From Eledone cirrhosa (lineage: Eukaryota; Mollusca; Cephalopoda; Octopoda; Eledonidae): 64,000 nt of DNA. The stretch spans positions 117,625,412-117,689,411 of the forward strand of contig OZ024744.1 in assembly GCA_964016885.1 (NCBI GenBank), given 5' to 3'. This document shows positions 34,995-45,460 of this stretch, piece after piece (position 1 is the stretch's first letter; each line of letters opens with the position of its first letter). The notes below the pieces were generated by a model. It saw only the letters and a program-made list of their open reading frames with translations. It made no database searches and was not told the DNA's origin. The position numbers and the translations under genes were made by a program.

Positions 34995-37889
34995 CTAAAT
35001 ATAGACGGTGCTGCAAAATCTTTTGGGCCAGTGGACCCTACGACCTGAACGGGTCGTGGTCTTGTAACGTGGCGATGGTGGTGGTGTAGGGACAGGCGAT
35101 GATGGTGGTTCAGGAACAGGCGTTCGATCAACAGGCAAATACGAAGGGATTCGTGGATCAGGAACCACAGCGTCCGTGTCAAGGTGTGCCTGCTTAAGCT
35201 TGTCTATTGTAACTGTCTCCCTGGACCCTTTAATATCTAAAGTGAAATGCTTAGCCGAGCGCGCTAAGACACGGTAAGGTCCAGTGTAAGGCTGTGTGAG
35301 CGGGGGCTTCACAGAATCTTTCCTTACAAAGACATGCGTCCACGAGGGAACATCCCTCGGGACAGCAGTCTTGACAGTTTGTTTCCTAGTGTCCATTGGT
35401 GGCAAATCCTGGAAATAGGAGCGCAAACGGGACACGTAGGAAGCGTGATCTTGGGCATCAAGATAGATAGGGGCCAGCATTTGCCCGGGCAACGTCAGAG
35501 GGGCACCGTACAGTACTTCGGCCGGTGAAAATCCAAAGTCGACCTTCACCGTTGACCGAATCCCTAGTAGCACAATAGGGAGGTACTCACTCCAATGCGC
35601 CGAGTTTATTGAGGCCATTAAGGAGGCCTTCAGTTGGCGGTGAAAACACTCTACCATACCATTCGAAGCGGGATGGTACGCCGTAGTACTGATGCGTTTA
35701 GCACCAATTAATTTTGACAGTTCGAGGAAAAGGCTCGACTCGAACTGTCGTCCACGGTCGGTAGTTACTGTGGATGGAACTCCATAACGAGAGATCCATC
35801 CAGACATAAGAGCACGCGCTGTTGTCTCGGCGGTGATGTTTTTCAAGGGGTTGGCTTCAGGCCATCTCGAAAAACGGTCAATTATGGTCAGCAGATAAGA
35901 ATAACCATCGCTGACAGGCCAAGGTCCCACTATATCAATATGAATGTGCGAAAAACGCGCATCTGGGTTAGTAAAGGTACCCAGGGGAGCCTTGACGTGT
36001 CGATGGACCTTTGATTTCTGGCAAGCGACGCAGGAACGGCACCAGGCAGCAATTTCACGCCTCATATTTGGCCAGAAAAATCTAGCTGATATGAGCTTTG
36101 CTGTGGCAGAAGATCCTGGATGCGAGAAACTATGTAATGCCAGAAACATGGTCCGACGATGATTCTCTGGAACGAAGGGCCTAGGCACGTCCAAAGAGAC
36201 GTCGCAGAGAATTTGGCCAACTGCAGTCGACAGAGGCAAGTATTTCATCTCGCAATTCGCAAACTCAGGCGATGTAACATCTAATGACTCAAGGGGAGGC
36301 TGATCCGCAGCCAAACGAGTCAGATCTATGTCAGAGGGTGACGAGATCGCTGTCACGGGTATGCGGGACAAAGCATCGGCCGCTGTATTTAGTGAACCCG
36401 GAATGTGTTGGATATCATTCGTATATTGCGAGATGAAATCAAGGTGTCTCGTCTCTCTGGGCGAGTATTTATCAGCCTTCGCTCTCAACGCAAAAGTCAA
36501 TGGTTTATGGTCAGTGAGGATAGTAAATAGTCTACCCTCTAGCATATGTGAAAAATGTTTCACGGCCAAATAGATGGCCAAAAGCTCCCTTCCAAAGGTG
36601 CTGTAGCGCGTCTCAGCAGGTTTCATCTTTCTGGAAAAGAACTCCAGCGGTTGCTGGTAACCATTGGTGTTTTGCTGTAGCACTGCGCCCACAGCGATAT
36701 CCGATGCATCAACACACAGCGTTAGCTTTGCACCGGGTACCGGGTGATCCAGTAACGAAGCATTAGCCAAAGCAGTTTTGGCGTGCTGAAAATCAGCAAG
36801 TTGAGTGTCTGTCAAAGAAATGTCTTTGTTCTTCTTCCGACAAATTTTTAAAATCTCCGTCAGGGAGAAAAGCAATCTTGCACAATTTGGCACGAAACGC
36901 CTATAAAAGTTAATCAGGCCTAAGAACTGGCGTAACTGACGTAGTGAGGTCGGTGGAGGCAAATCCTCTATGACCTTAACTCGCTCAGGCCGGGGTCGAA
37001 TACCGTCAGCATCGATGACGTGACCCAAGAAAGTCAGTGACTCAACACCAAAAACACATTTGGGTGCATTAATCTGCACGTTATACGCCTTCAATCGGCG
37101 GAAAAGAAGATTCAAATGGTGTATATGTTGCTCTTGAGAAGAACTAGCAATGAGCAGATCGTCAATATAGGTATAGACGAAATCGAGGCCGCGAGTAACC
37201 TCATCCATAAACCGCTGAAAAGTACTAGCGGCATTCCTTAATCCGAACGGCATGGTCAAAAACTCAAATGACCCAAATGGCGTAACTATAGCCGTTTTTG
37301 GAATGTCATTTTTATGGACAGGAATTTGATGGTACGCACGAATTAAATCCAGTTTGGAGAATATCTTGCATCCCTGCAACGAAGACGCAAAGTCTTGCAG
37401 ATGAGGGATAGGATAACGGTCCGGTTCCGTTATCGAATTTAAGCGTCGATAATCTCCAGTAGGTCTCCAATCGCCAGTCGCTTTCGGTACCATGTGTAAT
37501 GAGGACGCCCACGGGCTCATGGACGGACGAATAATCCCCAACTGCAGCATATGATCAAACTCTGATCGTGCTGCTTTGAGTTTGTCCGGAGGCAAGCGAC
37601 GAGGACGAGAAAAAGCGGGAGCACCAGTTGTAGATATGAAGTGCTCCGTGGTATGAGTTGGCTCATCAACTCGAAAATTTCCCTGAGTCAGTTGCGGGAA
37701 CGAGTTTAACAACGCATGGAAAGGATCACCGGTGTTAGCAAGAAAAAAGGTCGGGCTAACCGTTGGAACTCCTGCTGCCTTGCCAACAACAGTTAAACCA
37801 GTGATGCTATCAATTAGGCGCTTACGACGGAGGTCCACCGTCAATGAAAAATGGTGGAGAAAATCCGCGCCTAGAATCGGATACGGCAA
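34995..37889 (-). CDS. pol: Gypsy Pol (protease end, RT, RNase H, integrase)
   Basis: 964 codons without interruption; the first Met (37889) is only the first in the open frame, which continues upstream as '...[16 protein letters not shown]', the end of a retropepsin. RT spans about residues 80-300 with '[15 protein letters not shown]' and catalytic '[11 protein letters not shown]'. RNase H spans about 385-500 ('[17 protein letters not shown]', '[10 protein letters not shown]'). The integrase has an HHCC motif ('[10 protein letters not shown]' ... 'CRSCVACQ') and the DDE triad in '[10 protein letters not shown]', '[10 protein letters not shown]' and '[10 protein letters not shown]'. A chromodomain is not seen; the tail is Pro-rich. 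The Asp-Thr-Gly protease centre is absent because of the gag-pol deletion. Function would be cDNA synthesis and integration, needing protease in trans. Confidence 0.95.
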   Translation of the reverse strand: MPYPILGADFLHHFSLTVDLRRKRLIDSITGLTVVGKAAGVPTVSPTFFLANTGDPFHALLNSFPQLTQGNFRVDEPTHTTEHFISTTGAPAFSRPRRLPPDKLKAARSEFDHMLQLGIIRPSMSPWASSLHMVPKATGDWRPTGDYRRLNSITEPDRYPIPHLQDFASSLQGCKIFSKLDLIRAYHQIPVHKNDIPKTAIVTPFGSFEFLTMPFGLRNAASTFQRFMDEVTRGLDFVYTYIDDLLIASSSQEQHIHHLNLLFRRLKAYNVQINAPKCVFGVESLTFLGHVIDADGIRPRPERVKVIEDLPPPTSLRQLRQFLGLINFYRRFVPNCARLLFSLTEILKICRKKNKDISLTDTQLADFQHAKTALANASLLDHPVPGAKLTLCVDASDIAVGAVLQQNTNGYQQPLEFFSRKMKPAETRYSTFGRELLAIYLAVKHFSHMLEGRLFTILTDHKPLTFALRAKADKYSPRETRHLDFISQYTNDIQHIPGSLNTAADALSRIPVTAISSPSDIDLTRLAADQPPLESLDVTSPEFANCEMKYLPLSTAVGQILCDVSLDVPRPFVPENHRRTMFLALHSFSHPGSSATAKLISARFFWPNMRREIAAWCRSCVACQKSKVHRHVKAPLGTFTNPDARFSHIHIDIVGPWPVSDGYSYLLTIIDRFSRWPEANPLKNITAETTARALMSGWISRYGVPSTVTTDRGRQFESSLFLELSKLIGAKRISTTAYHPASNGMVECFHRQLKASLMASINSAHWSEYLPIVLLGIRSTVKVDFGFSPAEVLYGAPLTLPGQMLAPIYLDAQDHASYVSRLRSYFQDLPPMDTRKQTVKTAVPRDVPSWTHVFVRKDSVKPPLTQPYTGPYRVLARSAKHFTLDIKGSRETVTIDKLKQAHLDTDAVVPDPRIPSYLPVDRTPVPEPPSSPVPTPPPSPRYKTTTRSGRRVHWPKRFCSTVYI

Positions 37890-38472
37890 GGCAGCGACAG
37901 TAAATATCCATTGTGGTGATTAAATTGCCATCAGACGCTGATGAGCGTGATTGAGGAAGAGAAGAGGAAGCAACGTACTTTGGCTTCGAAGTGTCTCTCT
38001 TCGTCACCTCTACTATTTTGTCAGCAGAGACAGCAATGTGGTCGAGGGTATTTACTTCTAGCATATGGGCTAGGATCGCCTGTACCTCTTGAGGTAGGCG
38101 AGAGAAGAACAATTGCTTCAGGAAAGGGCTATCCTGATCCTGGGAATCGCTCAATTCCCGCAAATGCCGGAGAAAAGCGGTAGGGGTTCTGTCACCTAAT
38201 CGTTCGTCCGCGATCAATGACCGAAAACGACTCTCTACCGACTTACAGTTCCTTCTCAAGATCTCACCTTTTAAAGACTCATACGTTAAGTCAGAGGGGG
38301 GGGGGTCTTTAATTAGGTCTTGGACCGAATCTGCTAAATTAGGGGGAAGTCCGCTAATCAAGACAGCGAGGCGCTGGTCAGACTCGGTCTTACAGACCGT
38401 AAAATACGCCTGTAGCTGGGCGAACCACAGCTTAGGGTTTCCGGTAAAGGCGGCCAAATGTGGCGTATTCAT
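37822..38472 (-). CDS. gag: Gypsy Gag, C-terminally truncated
   Basis: I take Met 38472 ('[20 protein letters not shown]') as start. The upstream in-frame Met at 38595 adds 41 hydrophobic, low-complexity residues unlike a Gag. The 216-residue product has the capsid pattern of CsRn1/Kabuki-type Gag: '[13 protein letters not shown]', '[16 protein letters not shown]' and '[15 protein letters not shown]'. After '[12 protein letters not shown]' it runs in the wrong frame into protease sequence and stops, overlapping pol by 68 bp. The expected zinc knuckle (CHCC type in this clade) and the first half of the protease are missing, most simply by one internal deletion. Confidence 0.85.
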   Translation of the reverse strand: MNTPHLAAFTGNPKLWFAQLQAYFTVCKTESDQRLAVLISGLPPNLADSVQDLIKDPPPSDLTYESLKGEILRRNCKSVESRFRSLIADERLGDRTPTAFLRHLRELSDSQDQDSPFLKQLFFSRLPQEVQAILAHMLEVNTLDHIAVSADKIVEVTKRDTSKPKYVASSSLPQSRSSASDGNLITTMDIYCRCLAVSDSRRGFSPPFFIDGGPPS

Positions 38473-39061
38473 TGTGAAACGTTTAAAATAAAAAAATATA
38501 TATATATAAACAGCAATTAATGTTCCCTCGTACAGGGAAAAGCAAACACCCAAAATGGAAAAAAAATGAAAGGTCAAAAAGAAACAGACATTCAAAACAT
38601 TAGGAAATAGGATAAATACTTAAAATACATATATATATTTTTAAAAAAAATTTTTTTTTCCTTCAACGTCTGTCCCCTTGTGTTGCTTCAACGGGCAGGC
38701 CAAATCAAATAACCCGAGAAAAAGAGAAAAAAAAAATGTTTGTTTTAGAATATATCCACGTTGGATATCAACAATAGGTAGCCAGTGGCTAAAAATCCCT
38801 TAGAAAAAAAGTAAGGCATGTATATCCTCTGCGGGGCAGTAATGTTCACAAAAAAGTTTTTTTCCCTTGATCAAATATGGAACACACACGCAATTCAAAA
38901 TGTCCCTGTCCTGGCGGAAAATTACAAAACGGGGAAGGAAAGCAACGCCATCTTGGAAAACATTTTTGGCTGTCTTTTTTTTGTATTTTCGTAAGTTTCG
39001 AAAAGGTTGGCAACGTGGTAATAACAGTGAAGTTCAACTGAATAAAGAGGCTGCGTAAAAT
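38473..39061 (-). other. Gypsy 5' leader
   Basis: This is about 590 bp of A/T-rich untranslated sequence between the primer-binding site and gag, with A/T homopolymers and a short (ta)n. No gene is seen. Confidence 0.6.
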
Positions 39062-39079
39062 TCTTACGTCGGTCACCAG
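39062..39079 (-). other. Primer-binding site, tRNA-Trp-like
   Basis: Directly inside the 5' LTR the minus strand reads 'TGGTGACCGACGTAAGA' after one base. Compared with the 3' end of tRNA-Trp it lacks two C residues but otherwise agrees. tRNA-Trp priming is typical of the CsRn1 clade. Confidence 0.65.
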
Positions 39080-39535
39080 TGTGGTAAAATGAAGTATCCT
39101 AGTTGGATTGTTTATCGACATAGACGTGAGGGAAGGTCCCTCGTCTATTTACCATTTTTGTAAGTGAGAATTATAACAAGTGAGTGGGTGTGTGCATAAA
39201 CAAGACAATAACCACAACGAGAGTTATATTCAACAAATGTAAATAATGGTGATGTTTATTTTGTTTATGTGTATTTATTATATTACAAATGAAACATACC
39301 AAATATATACGTGATCCAGTTGTTGTGATGGGAGCGTATTACAATTACAAAGGTATTGTGGGGTTTGCTGTTTCCTTGGCTGTTTATCGTTTCGTGGTAC
39401 AGAGGCTGTTTTCTGTGGCGTGTATATCGTCTGCTTTCCCGTGGCTGTCTCTGTTTACCTCTGGTGTTCTCAACCAGGGGGAGACAACTAGGCCTGGTCT
39501 ATTATCCGCCAGGGGGCGTGAGGCGTCTTACTACA
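39080..39535 (-). repeat. 5' LTR of the Gypsy element
   Basis: It is 456 bp and matches the 3' LTR apart from about seven substitutions and one indel. It would hold the promoter, but no TATA box was assigned. Confidence 0.95.
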
Positions 39536-39978
39536 ATGTTATGTAAGATATTATGTGAAGTAAAGCCTTTACTCTGAAAAGACAATAGTATATATAGAGT
39601 AATGTAAATGTTATGTGAGATATTATGTGAGGTAAAGCCTTTACTGTGAAATTACAATAGTATATATAGAGTAATGTAAATGTTATGTGAGGTATTATGT
39701 GAGGTAAAGACTTTACTGTAAAAATACAATAGTATATATAGAGTAATGTAAATGTTATGTGAGATATTGTGTGAGGTAAAGACTTTATTGTGAAAATACA
39801 ATAGTATATATAGAGTAATGTAAATGTTATGTGAGATATTATGTGAGGTAAAGGCTTTACTGTAAAAATACAATAGTATATATAGAGTAAAGTAAATGTT
39901 ATGTGAGGTAAAGACTTTACTGTGAAAATACAATAGTATATATAGAGTAATGTAAATGTTATGTGAGGTAAATCCTTT
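39536..39978. repeat. 72-bp minisatellite, block right of Gypsy (about 6 units)
   Basis: It continues the 32.4-34.3 kb array with the same unit and the same phase across the Gypsy insertion. Confidence 0.95.
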
Positions 39979-40494
39979 AGCAGAATAATAATATTATGCC
40001 TACATGGCATAATATTAATAAGAAAGAATATATGTCATGGTTGTTATTTGTTATAGTGATAAATGTAAGGTTTGTTAAGTGAGGGAGAGGCAAAGTAAGC
40101 CATAAAGTGAATGTTGGTTGAAGTACTAGTAGTTCATTGTAGGCTTTGTAGAAAATAATATTATGAGACTTTATAATATTTTACAAGCTTTATTTACAAC
40201 CGACCACAAATGTTAAGCTGGGTTGACAAGTCAAAGAAAAGGACAAACAAAATTAAGAGTTTTAAGAAGTAAAGAAATGGCGCTGTGGCCAAAGTGAAAA
40301 TCTCACCGTCACATAATTGCGTGTTTACCTTTCAGAGTCCAAAGCAGCAAGAGAGCGATTTTTGAATCACCGTGGGAATTTTTCCCTCTGGGCGGAGGTC
40401 GAGATACATTCTCCTATGCTAGTAGCAATTGGCTGAACTGAACCAAACAACGTACGGAGAATGTATCCATGAGCCATTAGAATGTCTGTCACTA
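39979..40494 (-). mobile_element. 516-bp insertion in the minisatellite, solo LTR candidate
   Basis: The minisatellite breaks at 'aaatccttta' and resumes at 'cctttactgtgaaaat', giving a possible target duplication CCTTTA. On the minus strand the insert begins 'TGTAGTGACAGACATTC', LTR-like, and has AATAAA about 300 bp in (complement 40189-40194). Its other end carries an 11-bp perfect stem, 'aatattatgcc/ggcataatatt' (39990-40018). The terminal CA expected of an LTR is not clear at that end, so another non-autonomous element is possible. Confidence 0.45.
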
Positions 40495-40540
40495 CACCTT
40501 TACTGTGAAAATACAAAAGTATATATAGAGTAATGTAAAT
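40495..40540. repeat. Last partial unit of the 72-bp minisatellite
   Basis: 'cctttactgtgaaaatacaa' to 'gagtaatgtaaatg', after which the repeat ends. Confidence 0.85.
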
Positions 40541-40567
40541 GCTAACGGGTTAAGAGTGGCTGTCTAA

Positions 40568-41040
40568 GGGAACCTCTGTATGCTGATTATCTACTTCTTA
40601 TAGCTAAATCTGGAAGAGCAAGAGAAGAAATTTCAGCTTTGGAAACAGAACTTAGAACCAAAATGGAAAAACTGAAAGGAGACAAGGGAATGCTTGATAT
40701 GTAGAAAAGGAGTAGGTAGAAACTGTATACGACCGACACAATGTAAAACATGGATACACAAGATGTGTAGTAGGATAAGAGGAAGACTTTATATGTAGTA
40801 GTTGCACAGAGATAATAGTAGGAGTATCAGTGAAATAATCTGTTTTTCTAAACCATAACAGTAATTGATAGCTTCAGCTACCTAGGTGACCTAATTAGCC
40901 GGGGAGGGGGTTGTTCTGAGAACATAGTAGCTAGAATAAGGAGAGGATGGGAAAGGTTTAGGGAGCTACTACTTCTGTTGACAACAAATGAAAGACCAGC
41001 TATATCAAGCAGTATCGGTTATATGGAGAATGGAGAGAAA
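40568..41040 (+). pseudogene. LINE reverse transcriptase relic
   Basis: It reads 'PLYADYLLLIAKSG', a decayed YADD catalytic motif with the second Asp changed to Tyr. Then 'RTKMEKLKGDKGM' follows, then after stops 'CKTWIHKMCSRIRGRL', the Cys/His segment of this LINE class. Later 'IDSFSYLGDLISRGGGCSEN' and 'IVARIRRGWERFRELL' are the conserved FCYLGD region. At least five stops and frameshifts are present. The order matches the invertebrate LINEs whose C-termini are also seen at 43025-43412 and 45171-45460, possibly RTE/Jockey-like. It is dead. Confidence 0.8.
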
Positions 41041-41045
41041 TGAAG

Positions 41046-41280
41046 CAAGCTTGGTTTGATGTATGTGTGATGGTAATATGTCCAAAAAAAAAAGAAGGAA
41101 TCTTCATACACAGAAAAAAAGAATGTATTCAGCAGAAGACATTATGGAAAGTTCTAAACATAAAAAAAAATTAAAAGAATCAATTTTCAAATCAATTATC
41201 GACTCCGTAAGGACGAAAGGAAAAGTTAACCCCTGGTGGGATACTGCCAATCCACCACACTTTCTTATAATGTGTTGAAA
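41046..41280. other. A-rich DNA with SINE scraps
   Basis: At 41195-41262 there are pieces of the inverted SINE ('cgactccgtaaggacgaaag', 'atactgccaatccaccac'). The 71-codon Lys-rich frame over it is not convincing. Confidence 0.5.
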
Positions 41281-41489
41281 ATACGACACCTCCTAACACC
41301 GTGTTTCAACACAAAGAAATATGGGGAAGAAAAACCCCACAAAACTTGTAGTGTTAAGAGATGTGGTTGACCTAAGATAGCAGAGATATATTTTATTAGG
41401 AAGCAGGTGCCTAACATAAGCGTTGGAGTAACCTGGACACATTGAAACACCAACAGGTAATGGATTTGCCTCTCTGTGTATATCATGAC

Positions 41490-41660
41490 TCACACTGTTC
41501 ATTTTCCTGACATTTGTACATTATTCTATGTACTATACATGCACCTTTGATGAATTGTAGTGCACCTGGGCACTGTACACAATAATTTTCATTATTATTA
41601 TCCTTAATGTCTACTTTATGTAAACCCTTGTGGTTAATAAAGAAATCATTATTATTACTC
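41490..41660 (+). mobile_element. 3' end of the CR1/Jockey-like LINE found at 43.4-45.2 kb
   Basis: 'ttcctgacatttgtacatta' to 'gcactgtacacaataatttt' and (att)n is the reverse complement of 43430-43520, the 3' end of the minus-strand LINE. It is followed by 'cccttgtggttaataaagaa'. Only the 3' UTR is present. Confidence 0.75.
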
Positions 41661-41668
41661 CCCCTAAA

Positions 41669-41866
41669 AGGCGGTATATTGGCAGTATCGGTAGAGGGTT
41701 GGACGCCATGCTTTGACGCATAGAGTTACGACCCTTGCCATTCTGAGTTCAAATCCTGCCGAGGTTAACTTTGCCTTTTATCCTTATGGGGTCGATAAAA
41801 TAAAGTACCAGTAATACACTGACATAATTGCTGACCTTGTGCCAAAAGTAGAAACAATTATTATTA
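41669..41866 (+). mobile_element. Full-length cephalopod tRNA-derived SINE
   Basis: It runs from the head 'ggcagtatcggtagagggtt' through 'gttcaaatcctgccgaggtt' to the tail 'gccaaaagtagaaacaatta'. It is among the best-preserved copies here. Confidence 0.9.
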
Positions 41867-41969
41867 CTCTCCATCTCAGCTCCCTAGCTTACTCTTCTTA
41901 CCTTTCCCTGAACAACAGGCACTACAGAAATCTACGCAATCCACCCTATATCCTTTATTTAGTATAGTA

Positions 41970-42115
41970 CTAGCAGAATGGCCCGGCGGTGCTCGGAACT
42001 TGCTCTAGGGTTCTTATATATTTGATATATATTTATCTTTATCGAGCCTCGTGAAATAAATAGGTTTGTTTATATTTTGTTATTGTGTATGCAAAAATAT
42101 CTGTACACGAATATA

Positions 42116-42165
<50 letters not shown>

Positions 42166-42663
42166 TAACGGATTAAAGTTCAAGCAAAGAATCACTGCTT
42201 TCACACTTAACGGGATCTTCTGAAACTAAAAAAAATCAATCTGTGAATACAGAAGTAAATATTTCGAAAAACGTTACAACCGAAGGAAAACAGGAAGACA
42301 ATACTTTGGTTTGTGAAGACGTTTCCTGGCATAAGAAAATATATATACACACACACTATATATACATATATATACACACACACTGATCACGTCATAATGA
42401 CGTAATGCAGACAGCCAGACATACAGACAGATATTATAAGGGCGCGACGTTATATCTATGTATCTATCTAAAAAGAAAGACTAAGAGAGAGATAAATCGC
42501 CTAGTGTTGTCCCAAGGCCATTGAAAATTTGAAAGTTTTTTCTCAAAACACTCACAGAACCATAAGTATTACATGTGAAAAGTTTCAAAACAATCGGTTG
42601 GGTGGTTCTCGAGTTTTAGTGAGCTGACAAACAGACAAACATTCTCTGTTTTAGATATATAGA
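41970..42663 (-). mobile_element. Non-autonomous Helitron, 694 bp
   Basis: On the minus strand it starts A|TCTATATATCTAAAACAG (42663) and ends CTAG|T (41970), with the GC-rich 'ccgagcaccgccggg' hairpin just before the end. No target duplication is present. Internal blocks match the large Helitron: 'tattataagggcgcgacgtt', 'acttaacgggatcttctgaa' and 'tgcaaaaatatctgtacacg' are reverse complements of sequences at about 16452, 16650 and 18082. It includes (ta)n at 42117-42160. No coding potential. Confidence 0.85.
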
Positions 42664-42781
42664 TGATTGATAACATTCAATGTCAAGATACTCCAGCTTT
42701 TGATGGTAATGCCTGGTCATTTGTAGGTTGTTGCATTTGAGGACTCAGTCCTTACGATCCTTTATGGTCTGCATAAAAACG

Positions 42782-42995
42782 GCCAATAGCATGGCTTAGG
42801 GGTTAGAGCATTGGGCTTGCAATCGACAGGTTGTGAGTTCAATTCTCGGACCGGGTGATGTGCAAGACACTATATTTCACGTTGCTCCAGTTTACTCAGC
42901 TGTAGAAATGAGATGATAGGACTGGGGTCCCTATCATTAAATCAACCAAAACACCTCCAACGAGACAGCTAAACCTGCATAGGTGTGAGCTGTCA
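42782..42995 (+). mobile_element. SINE with tRNA-Ala-like head
   Basis: 'agcatggcttaggggttaga' (A box), the loop 'cttgcaa' with TGC at the anticodon position, and 'ggttgtgagttcaattctc' (B box) form the head. The body contains 'atttcacgttgctccag' and 'actcagctgtagaaatgag', then a (ca)n end. It is a second SINE family, which I recognise from cephalopods; fragments are also at 49838-50098. Confidence 0.8.
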
Positions 42996-43024
42996 CACAC
43001 ACACAATAGCACAGTGATCATACA

Positions 43025-43412
43025 AAAGATTTGTATCTGTGCGAAGAAGTGGTAGTGGTAGACCAAGAAAAACTTGGGCAGATAGAGAAGACTGCAGGGG
43101 TATAGACATGTGATGTGAATGGATGGTGATTGTTGGGTGAAGAAGTGTCAGGAGTTCCCAGTGGAAGGTAGCTACAGTAGAGGAAGACCTGGGTAGAGAG
43201 AGATGACTGCACTGGTATAGACATGTGATGTGTATGAATGGTGATTTTTGGGTGAAGAAGTGTCAGGAGTTCCCAGTGGAAGGTAGCTACAGCTACAGTA
43301 GAGGAACACCTGCGCAGAGAGAGAAGACTGCACTGGTATAGACATGTGACGTGTATGGATGATGATTGTTGGGTGAAGAAGTGTCAGGAGTTCCCAGGGG
43401 AAGGTAGCAACA
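43025..43412 (+). repeat. 114-121 bp tandem repeat derived from LINE C-terminal coding sequence
   Basis: 'agtgtcagg' recurs at 43145, 43259 and 43380. Each unit translates on the plus strand as 'CWVKKCQEFPVEG' and 'HWYRHVMCMDDD', the conserved C-terminal region of the LINE class whose single-copy form is at 45171-45460. Minus-strand frames over it are shadows. Confidence 0.85.
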
Positions 43413-45170
43413 GTGATAATAATAATAATGAAATTATTGTGTAAAGTGCTCAGGTGCACTACAATTCATCAAAGGTGCATGTATAGTATATGGAATAATA
43501 TACAAATGTCAGGGAAGTGAATAGTGTATGAGTCATGATATACATGTTTGCATGTGTATGGAGGGGGATTATTAGGTGTAGTGTCGTCGAAACTCAGGAA
43601 GCATGGAGGCCTTAAAGGATGCAGTGTCTCGGCAGCTAACAACTGATGTAGTTAGTTTTTTCCATGCTTCAGCAACTCTGAGCATGAATAAATGTTTCTG
43701 AAAGTCATGGGAACTGTGCTGTTTTCTGACTTTGTTGGCATGCCCACATGTGTTAAACACATGGAAATCCAAAAAGGTGCCCAGTGTTGTTGTTGGCAAG
43801 ATGGTTAATAATCTTGTGGGTGTTTCCCAAGTCAGTTGCCAGACGTCGGAGCTTCAATGTATCCATGCCCAGGGAAGCAAGGTGTTCAGAGTATGGTAGA
43901 TGAGTGATGGAGGGTATTCACTTGATTGCACATCTCTGAACAGTTTCCAGGAAGTCAATATTCTGAGCAAGATAGGGGTTCCAGACTGGTGATGCAGATT
44001 TTAAGTGTGGCCGCACCATAGCTATATACAGCTTTAAATAGATAGCTGGAGAGCAGCTGACAAATGTCTTGCTGAGTGATGCCAAGACACCCTTGGCTTT
44101 CTTGACAATTTTAGAGACGTGCTTCGTCCAACGCAAATTGCTGCTGACAGTAATGCCCAGGTCACGTTCACAAGAGGACTTCTTGAGATTGGTGTTGTGA
44201 AGGGATTATGTGGATGCTGGGTTTTTACTCCCAAAGTGCATGTTGGTACACTTGTCCACAGCCAACTTCAGTTGCCAGTCCGTGATCCATTGTTGCATTG
44301 TGTCCAGGTCAGATTGTAAGAAAGATCTATAGTGTTCAGGATCGGTCCCTTTTATCTCAAGGTACATCTCATACGGTGAGGAATGTTGTCCTAGAACTGT
44401 GACTACCTCTCTTCGACTGAGAATGAAGGACTTCAACCAGTTAAAAAGATCATCCTTCACACCCATTGCAGAGAGTTTTGCCATAATTCTTTTGTGTGGC
44501 ACAGAATTGAAATCTTCAGCAAAGTCAAGGTAAATAACATCCACCCATGAGCCGCCATCAGTGATGTCTTTAAGAAACTCGATAAGTTGATCACAGAGTT
44601 GGAGTTAGGGATAAATCGAAATTGTGAGGGCCGGATAAGACTATGAGAGTTCCATAAATTCCAAAGTGTTTCTCTGACACAGGATTCCATCAGTCTGGCA
44701 ATGCAGCTAATAAGACTGACTGGACGATAATTGACAAGTGATGTGCGGTCACCCTTTTAGAACAGTTTTCCACTGTTCTGGAGTAGCACTGTTGTTCAGA
44801 CAGAATTGAAAGAAGAGTGATAGCTGGTGCAGAAGGAAGTACCCACCATATTTGAGAAGCAGTTACATAACACCATCAAAACCAGGAGAGGCATCGATGC
44901 GTTTATTTTTAAGGTGACGTCGCAACATTGCAGGTGTAAATTTCATAGTTGTTATAGAACTTGATATCAGAGGTGGTGGAGATGGTACACTTTGGTCTTC
45001 AACAGTGAAAATGTCTGCATAGCATTCAGCAATGAGTTCTGCACATTTATTGGGCTCATCAGTAATCTGGCTTCTGTGGGGATTGCGAAGAGGACCAACT
45101 GGAGAGTGAGGCCTCTGCTTTGAGTGAACATACTTCCAGAATACCTTACTGTCAGGGTTGGTTGCTAGCA
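43413..45170 (-). pseudogene. CR1/Jockey-like LINE, 5'-truncated and internally deleted
   Basis: It is transcribed leftward, ending in an (att)n tail (43413-43440) as CR1-group LINEs do. From its 5' side it reads 'FWKYVHSKQRPHSPVGPL', 'KNKRIDASPGFDGVM', 'MDVIYLDFAEDFNSVPHKRI' (RT motif with the first catalytic Asp), then jumps to 'HYRSFLQSDLDTMQQWITDW'. After that come 'LHSTSPVWNPYLAQN'-like and, at 43572-43799, 'HSSHDFQKHLFMLRVAEAWK'. The GSVLGP and FADD catalytic segment between SSPYEM and KGTDPEH is missing. Frames change several times. It lies between two pieces of the LINE-derived repeat, as if inserted there. It is dead. Confidence 0.8.
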
Positions 45171-45460
45171 TACTTCCAGAACACCGAGGAAGACCAAGGT
45201 ATACCTGGAGAGAGAGAAAAGACTGCATTGGTATAGACATGTGAAGTGTATGGATAATTATCACTGTGCCAGGAAATCCCTGTAAGAGAAAGCCAGAGTA
45301 GAGGTAGACCAAGGAAGACCTGAGCAGAGGTTGTGAGAGCTGATCTCAAATCACTGAGACTCACAGAGGAGATAATGAAAGAACATAACAAGAAGAGAGA
45401 TGCTGTGAAAAGGACCCATCCAACTCATGCCAGCATGGAAAAACAGATGTAAATCCGATG
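45171..45460 (+). pseudogene. C-terminal relic of another LINE
   Basis: The plus strand reads 'HWYRHVKCMDNYH', then 'ESQSRGRPRKT', a stop, 'AEVVRADLKSLRLTEEIMKE' and 'VKRTHPTHASMEKQM' followed by a stop. This ends in the '...ccagcatggaaaaacagatg' and (gatgat)-like tail common to these elements. It continues the sequence that was tandemly copied at 43025-43412, so the minus-strand LINE separates the two. Confidence 0.75.

Larger units (their letters stand above)
34313..39539 (-). mobile_element. Young Ty3/Gypsy retrotransposon, CsRn1-like
   Basis: The element is 34317-39535 with 4-bp target duplications ATGT (34313-34316 and 39536-39539). Joining the flanks across one ATGT restores a normal unit of the 72-bp minisatellite. 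The two LTRs differ at only about 8 of 457 positions by eye. Order on the minus strand: 5' LTR, primer-binding site, gag, deletion, end of protease, RT, RNase H, integrase, 3' LTR. The tRNA-Trp-like primer site and the gag sequence point to the CsRn1 clade. The zinc knuckle and the protease active site are missing, so it is non-autonomous for particle maturation. Confidence 0.92.
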
